DNA from: Lachnospiraceae bacterium UBA2868
GTDB taxonomy: Bacteria > Bacillota_A > Clostridia > Lachnospirales > Lachnospiraceae
Length of the DNA stretch: 10,221 nucleotides
Assembly (NCBI GenBank): GCA_002350465.1
Contig: DEEW01000085.1
Coordinates: forward strand, 52,086 to 62,306
Direction of reading: 5' to 3'
Shown piece by piece: positions 6,691 through 10,221 of the stretch (its first letter is position 1; each line of letters opens with the position of its first letter). The translations under genes were made by a program, and so were the position numbers. Below the pieces are notes generated by a model that was not told the DNA's origin, ran no database searches, and worked only from the letters and a program-made list of their open reading frames with translations.

Positions 6691-7743
6691 TTACACTTTT
6701 ATTATATTATGTCCTGCCGCCTTTATCAGACGGTTCATTATTGCAAGTCCCAGATCCGGCGTATCAAACTCTTCAGAATAGATCACGTCTATCTTCTCTT
6801 CATCGCACTTCCTCAGCGCATCATACAGTCTTGAAGATATTTCTATCTCATTATCCGCCCGTCCCATATCAAAGACCATGTCGGCTCCGGTATATCGGGA
6901 AACATCCTGTGAGCAGGCCAGAACACCTACGCGTTGACCTGAACGTTTTTCCCTGATCTGTTTACTGATATACTCAATAACGTTTTCCGTCCTGCCCGAC
7001 ACTATCGTCATAGTTCCCTTCGGTGCATAGTGACGGTATTTCATCCCCGGTGCCTTTGGACTGCCACCGCTTATTGTATTTCCGAATACCGCGGGATCTT
7101 TTGCAACTTCACCGATGACGGAATTTAACATCTTCTCGTTAACATATCCGGGCCTTAGTATCATAGGAACATCGGACGTAAAATCAACGATCGTGGATTC
7201 CAGTCCGATATTGCACTCCCCGGAATCAATTATCATCTCTATCCTTCCGTCCATATCTTCAAGGACATGCCTTCCGTAAGTAGGCGACGGCCTTCCGGAT
7301 ATGTTTGCCGAAGGTGCGGCAATGAATCCACCGGATGCTTCAATGAACTTTTGTGCCACCGGATGGGAGGGAAATCTGACCGCAACCGTATCAAGCCCTC
7401 CTGTTGTCTCTTTGGGAACAACCGGTTTTTTATCAAATATCATGGTAAGGGGGCCGGGCCAGTATCTGTCCGCCAAAAGCTTTGCTTCAGCACTTACATC
7501 ACGGACTATATCGTATATGCTGTCAAAATCCGAAATGTGAACTATAAGAGGATTATCCGACGGTCTTCCCTTTGCCCTGTAAATTTTCTCGGATGATTCC
7601 GGATTAAGGGCATCTCCCCCAAGTCCGTATACCGTTTCCGTCGGGAAAGCTACAAGTCCGCCGCTGAGGATTATACTTCCCGCTTTATTTATCACCGACA
7701 TATCTATGTTGTCGGGGTCAACTGTTTCATATATTGTTTTCAT
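6691..7743 (-). CDS. L-threonylcarbamoyladenylate synthase, long Sua5 form
   Basis: This enzyme makes threonylcarbamoyl-AMP from threonine, bicarbonate and ATP, the first step of the t6A modification at position 37 of ANN-decoding tRNAs. The TsaC/YrdC domain covers about 10-205, with PTETVYGLG (34-42), the nucleotide-contacting KGRPSDNPL (58-66) and PSANISG (144-150). The linker SPKAPGMKYRHYAPKG (228-243) is the signature of Sua5-type proteins and closes over the active site. A C-terminal Rossmann-like Sua5 domain follows (245-350). At 350 residues it is the long Sua5/YwlC form, not the short TsaC (about 190). Its ATG overlaps the DUF402 stop as ATGA, so translation is probably coupled. Confidence 0.95.
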   Translation of the reverse strand: MKTIYETVDPDNIDMSVINKAGSIILSGGLVAFPTETVYGLGGDALNPESSEKIYRAKGRPSDNPLIVHISDFDSIYDIVRDVSAEAKLLADRYWPGPLTMIFDKKPVVPKETTGGLDTVAVRFPSHPVAQKFIEASGGFIAAPSANISGRPSPTYGRHVLEDMDGRIEMIIDSGECNIGLESTIVDFTSDVPMILRPGYVNEKMLNSVIGEVAKDPAVFGNTISGGSPKAPGMKYRHYAPKGTMTIVSGRTENVIEYISKQIREKRSGQRVGVLACSQDVSRYTGADMVFDMGRADNEIEISSRLYDALRKCDEEKIDVIYSEEFDTPDLGLAIMNRLIKAAGHNIIKV

Positions 7744-8237
7744 TTTGAAAGGTTGCTGCCATTCTCGATCCTGTTGATCATATCCTGAATGCTGCCAAAT
7801 CCTCCCGAATATATAAGTCCCAGCAGTTTATCAAGGCTTCGAAGTGCCGGAATCATCTCATCCGTTGTAAGTGTTCCGTCTGTAAGCGCATCTGCGATCT
7901 CACCGACGTCAACTACTTCGACTCTCCCGTCGGGGTAGATAAGTACATCCGCCAGAAGGTCAGTAAAAACATATGAATTCTCCGGCTCATTAAATGTGTA
8001 ACTGATAATGTCGCAATACCAGTACATTAATGTGCCGTCCTCCTGATAGAACTTGCTTACTTTGAAACCCTCTTTCAGAAAATAGCATGAACAGCCGTGA
8101 TGAAGTATTTTTTTTGGCTTGATGGCATTCCATTTCGTAACTATATGCGCCTCGTCCGAATACAGTATTTCATCCTTATCAAGCAATACAATCTCTTCGG
8201 GAATAATACGTTTACGATACAAAATCGGCTTATCCAT
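7740..8237 (-). CDS. DUF402 family protein, possible nucleotide phosphatase
   Basis: The 165-residue protein matches the DUF402 family, which includes the FomD hydrolase and the Ntdp nucleoside tri/diphosphatase. The core is a beta-rich segment KFYQEDGTLMYWYCDI (62-77) followed by FTDLLADVLIYPDGRVEVVD (91-110). Asp93, Asp97, Asp103 and Asp110 are spaced like the metal-binding acids of that family, and Tyr and Lys residues in the first segment may assist catalysis. The substrate cannot be told from the sequence. The ATG has an AAGGAG ribosome binding site and starts 15 bases after dnaB. Its stop overlaps the sua5 start by four bases. A role linked to tRNA or nucleotide metabolism is only suggested by position. 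Confidence 0.85.
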   Translation of the reverse strand: MDKPILYRKRIIPEEIVLLDKDEILYSDEAHIVTKWNAIKPKKILHHGCSCYFLKEGFKVSKFYQEDGTLMYWYCDIISYTFNEPENSYVFTDLLADVLIYPDGRVEVVDVGEIADALTDGTLTTDEMIPALRSLDKLLGLIYSGGFGSIQDMINRIENGSNLSK

Positions 8238-8252
8238 GCAAATCTCCTTAAC

Positions 8253-9587
8253 TCAGTTTTTTGCCTTATTGGCGAACTTGGTCAGATCAGGCAGCCATAC
8301 GAGCTCCGTAGTTCCGATAGGGCCGTTTCTTTGCTTGGCTATTATTACTTCCGCTATTCCTTTTTTGTCCGTATCGGGGTTGTAGTAATCATCTCTGTAC
8401 AGGAACATTACCACATCCGCATCCTGCTCAATGGCTCCGGATTCACGAAGATCCGACAGCATCGGTCTGTGATCGTCACGCTTCTCAACCGCACGGGACA
8501 GCTGTGAGAGCGCTATAACCGGAACGTTCAGTTCTCTTGCAAGTGATTTTAACGATCTTGATATGTCTGATATTTCCTGCTGTCTGGAATCAGTTCTGCC
8601 CGATCCCGACATAAGCTGCAGGTAATCTATGATTATAACCGAAAGGTCTTTATTCTCTGCCTTGTACTTACGGCATTTTGATCTGAGCTCACCGATGCTG
8701 ATTCCCGGAGTGTCATCAATAATGAGCTTAGACTCTCCTATAGTGGAGGCCGCCTCAATTATTCCCTCCCAGTTCTGCGCGGTAACATTACCGTTTCTTA
8801 TGGCTTTTGAATCGACATGTGATTCAAGTGACAGGAGACGGTTGACGAGCTGCTCCCTCGACATCTCAAGCGAAAATACCACCGCTCCCTTTTTATCTTT
8901 AAAGCATACGTGCTGGGCAATATTGAGAACGAATGCCGTTTTGCCCATAGAAGGTCTGGCAGCAATAAGTATCAGATCGGAAGGCTGGAGACCTGCCGTC
9001 TTGTAATCAAGATCCGTAAATCCGGTTGCAACACCCGTAACAACACCATCTGTTTTGGCAGCAATCCCTATCCGTTCAACAGCATCTTTGACTATCTGTC
9101 GTATCGGGACATATTCTCCCGTTGAACGGCTGTTGGTAATCTCAAAGATTTTCTTTTCAGCCTCTTCAAGAACATCTTCCGAATCTCCCGAATCGGAATA
9201 GCAATTGTTCTCGATAGTCTGGCATTCCCTGATAAGTTTTCGAAGCAGCGATTTTTTCTTGACTATTTCTATATGCTGCTCAATGACGGCCGAGGTCGAG
9301 GCCCACATGCACAGATTTCGAAGGAACTCTCCTGATGCTATCTCCGCCGGTGCATTCATTTCGATTAGACGGTTAGATATGATCGTGGGATCAACGGGTG
9401 CACCCTCATCGACAACGGACTTTACCGCATCAAAAACATACGCGCATTCCTTCAGATAAAAATCATCGGACGTCAGGGCTCCCATTGCAATAATCGCAGC
9501 ATCTTTGTCGAGCATCATGGCTCCCACCACACCTCGTTCGGATTCCTTGTGATGGGGAGGCATTTTTTTAAGAAGCGCCTCATCCAT
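8253..9587 (-). CDS. dnaB: Replicative DNA helicase DnaB
   Basis: This hexameric 5'-3' helicase unwinds the replication fork and works with primase (named DnaC in Bacillus). The protein is 444 residues. The N-terminal helical domain covers about 10-110 (HHKESERGVVGAMM near the start), and the RecA-like domain about 180-444. Walker A is ARPSMGKT (210-217), Walker B VIIIDYLQLM (317-326), then SQLSR (361-365), DLRESGAIEQDADVV (379-393) and the KQRNGP arginine-finger loop (418-423). I chose the ATG at 9587 instead of an in-frame GTG at 9596. The GAGGAG ribosome binding site at 9596-9601 is 8 bases from the ATG but touches the GTG. The start is 2 bases past the rplI stop. No intein is present at the usual P-loop site. 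Confidence 0.97.
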   Translation of the reverse strand: MDEALLKKMPPHHKESERGVVGAMMLDKDAAIIAMGALTSDDFYLKECAYVFDAVKSVVDEGAPVDPTIISNRLIEMNAPAEIASGEFLRNLCMWASTSAVIEQHIEIVKKKSLLRKLIRECQTIENNCYSDSGDSEDVLEEAEKKIFEITNSRSTGEYVPIRQIVKDAVERIGIAAKTDGVVTGVATGFTDLDYKTAGLQPSDLILIAARPSMGKTAFVLNIAQHVCFKDKKGAVVFSLEMSREQLVNRLLSLESHVDSKAIRNGNVTAQNWEGIIEAASTIGESKLIIDDTPGISIGELRSKCRKYKAENKDLSVIIIDYLQLMSGSGRTDSRQQEISDISRSLKSLARELNVPVIALSQLSRAVEKRDDHRPMLSDLRESGAIEQDADVVMFLYRDDYYNPDTDKKGIAEVIIAKQRNGPIGTTELVWLPDLTKFANKAKN

Positions 9588-9589
9588 TT

Positions 9590-10036
9590 CTAGCACTCCT
9601 CAACTTTTACTTTGAGGTTTGCCGTAACCTGGGGGTGAAGTTTGACAGGAACTTCAAACATACCGAATGACTTGATCGGTTCCGGAAGAACAATCTTCTT
9701 TTTATCTATATCCATATCGAACTGGGATTTTGCCTCCTGGGCTATCTCCTTACTTGAAACACTTCCGAATGTTTTACCGCCTTCACCGGCTTTGAGCTTG
9801 ACTACTATGGTTTTGGTCTCGATCTGCTTGCCGAATGCCTGCGCTGCAGCCAGATTCTCGGCGGCAACCTTTTCGTCATTGGCTTTTTTAAGCTTAAGAT
9901 CGTTCAGATTTTTGGAATCCGCCTGTATTCCGAGTTTCTTTTTAAATATAAAGTTTTTGGCATATCCGTCGGATACTTCTACAACATCTCCGCTTTTTCC
10001 GACTGATTTAACATCCTGCAGCAGTATTACCTTCAT
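9590..10036 (-). CDS. rplI: 50S ribosomal protein L9
   Basis: L9 binds 23S rRNA near the base of the L1 stalk and helps reading-frame maintenance. The 148-residue length is standard. The N-terminal domain has the L9 signature GKSGDVVEVSDGYAKNFIFK (13-32), a long Lys/Ala-rich connecting helix follows (about 41-75), and the C-terminal domain starts at about 78 with LKAGEGGKTFGSVSSKEIA. The ATG has an AAGGAGAA ribosome binding site inside the gdpP 3' end and overlaps the gdpP stop (ATGA). The gdpP-rplI-dnaB order is conserved across Firmicutes. The gene ends 2 bases before the chosen dnaB start. Confidence 0.97.
   Translation of the reverse strand: MKVILLQDVKSVGKSGDVVEVSDGYAKNFIFKKKLGIQADSKNLNDLKLKKANDEKVAAENLAAAQAFGKQIETKTIVVKLKAGEGGKTFGSVSSKEIAQEAKSQFDMDIDKKKIVLPEPIKSFGMFEVPVKLHPQVTANLKVKVEEC
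9596..9601 (-). promoter_or_regulatory. Ribosome binding site that decides the dnaB start
   Basis: GAGGAG on the minus strand lies within the last codons of rplI and 8 bases upstream of the ATG at 9585-9587. Its last G is the first base of the upstream in-frame GTG (9594-9596), leaving no spacer for that codon, so initiation at the ATG is favoured. Confidence 0.8.
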
Positions 10037-10221
10037 TGAAGTTCTCCTTTTTCTTTCATTTCGCCAAGCACTGCTATAAGCGACTTCTTTGCTTCCTCAA
10101 CCGTAACGCCTTTTATCTGGGTACCGGCTACATTCATATGACCGCCCCCTCCAAGCTTCTCCATAATAACCTGAACATTAATGTCATCTATCGACCTGGC
10201 GCTTATAAACACTTCGTCATC
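10033..10221 (-). CDS. gdpP: C-terminal end of a DHH/DHHA1 c-di-AMP phosphodiesterase (GdpP-like), 5' end outside window
   Basis: Only the last 62 residues are visible; the frame runs open to the right window edge. They contain the DHHA1 substrate-binding motif GGGGHMNVAG (visible residues 24-33), preceded by VFISARSIDDINVQVIMEKL, as in the C-terminus of membrane-bound GdpP/YybT proteins that hydrolyse c-di-AMP to pApA. A NrnA-type nanoRNase shares the DHHA1 motif, but the position directly before rplI and dnaB is the classical place of gdpP in Firmicutes. The TGA stop overlaps the rplI ATG. The PAS, GGDEF-like and DHH domains would lie beyond the window, so membrane location and activity cannot be checked here. 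Confidence 0.88.
   Translation of the reverse strand, partial: DDEVFISARSIDDINVQVIMEKLGGGGHMNVAGTQIKGVTVEEAKKSLIAVLGEMKEKGELQ

Noticed and set aside
9642..10079. Plus-strand open frame of 145 codons
   Set aside because: It is antisense to rplI and the gdpP end, both firmly identified, and its Ser/Leu/Pro-rich translation is typical of a shadow frame.

Overview
The window is a compact bacterial chromosome segment in which every gene I can support lies on the minus strand, so transcription runs from high to low coordinates. The gene content and order (gdpP-rplI-dnaB, then sua5-rpiB-upp-dCMP deaminase, then atpZ-atpI-atpBEFHA) are typical of Firmicutes. The moderate GC content, the PcsB-like/SleB cell-wall protein and the Na+-type ATP synthase c subunit point to an anaerobic member of the Clostridia, most likely Lachnospiraceae. 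That family assignment is inference from gene content, not from a database match.

Reading in the direction of transcription, the right part (10221 to 3907) is one tightly packed series. It holds the 3' end of gdpP (c-di-AMP phosphodiesterase), rplI (ribosomal protein L9), dnaB (replicative helicase), a DUF402 protein, a long-form sua5 (tRNA t6A synthesis), rpiB (pentose phosphate isomerase), upp (uracil salvage), a dCMP deaminase and a secreted coiled-coil protein with a SleB-type lytic transglycosylase domain. Gaps are 0 to 20 bases and several junctions are overlapping stop/start codons (ATGA), so long polycistronic transcripts and translational coupling are likely. I see no terminator in this part.

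The left part (3880 to 1) is the F1Fo ATP synthase operon in the order atpZ, atpI, atpB (a), atpE (c), atpF (b), atpH (delta), atpA (alpha, cut by the window edge). A good sigma-A-like promoter sits just upstream of atpZ. The c subunit carries the full set of residues known to coordinate Na+ in the Ilyobacter tartaricus rotor, so the enzyme probably runs on sodium. AtpZ and AtpI fit this as helpers in ion handling and c-ring assembly.

The least ordinary sequence is the atpB-atpE intergenic region. A GC-rich 85-base segment with two strong hairpins lies between two perfect 12-base direct repeats, and one of these repeats is the last codons and stop of atpB. It looks like a small palindromic mobile element that inserted at the very end of atpB, duplicated its target and left the protein unchanged. 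It sits where translation of the high-copy c subunit is normally set. No RNA genes, CRISPR arrays, transposases or long non-coding stretches (over 300 bases) were seen.
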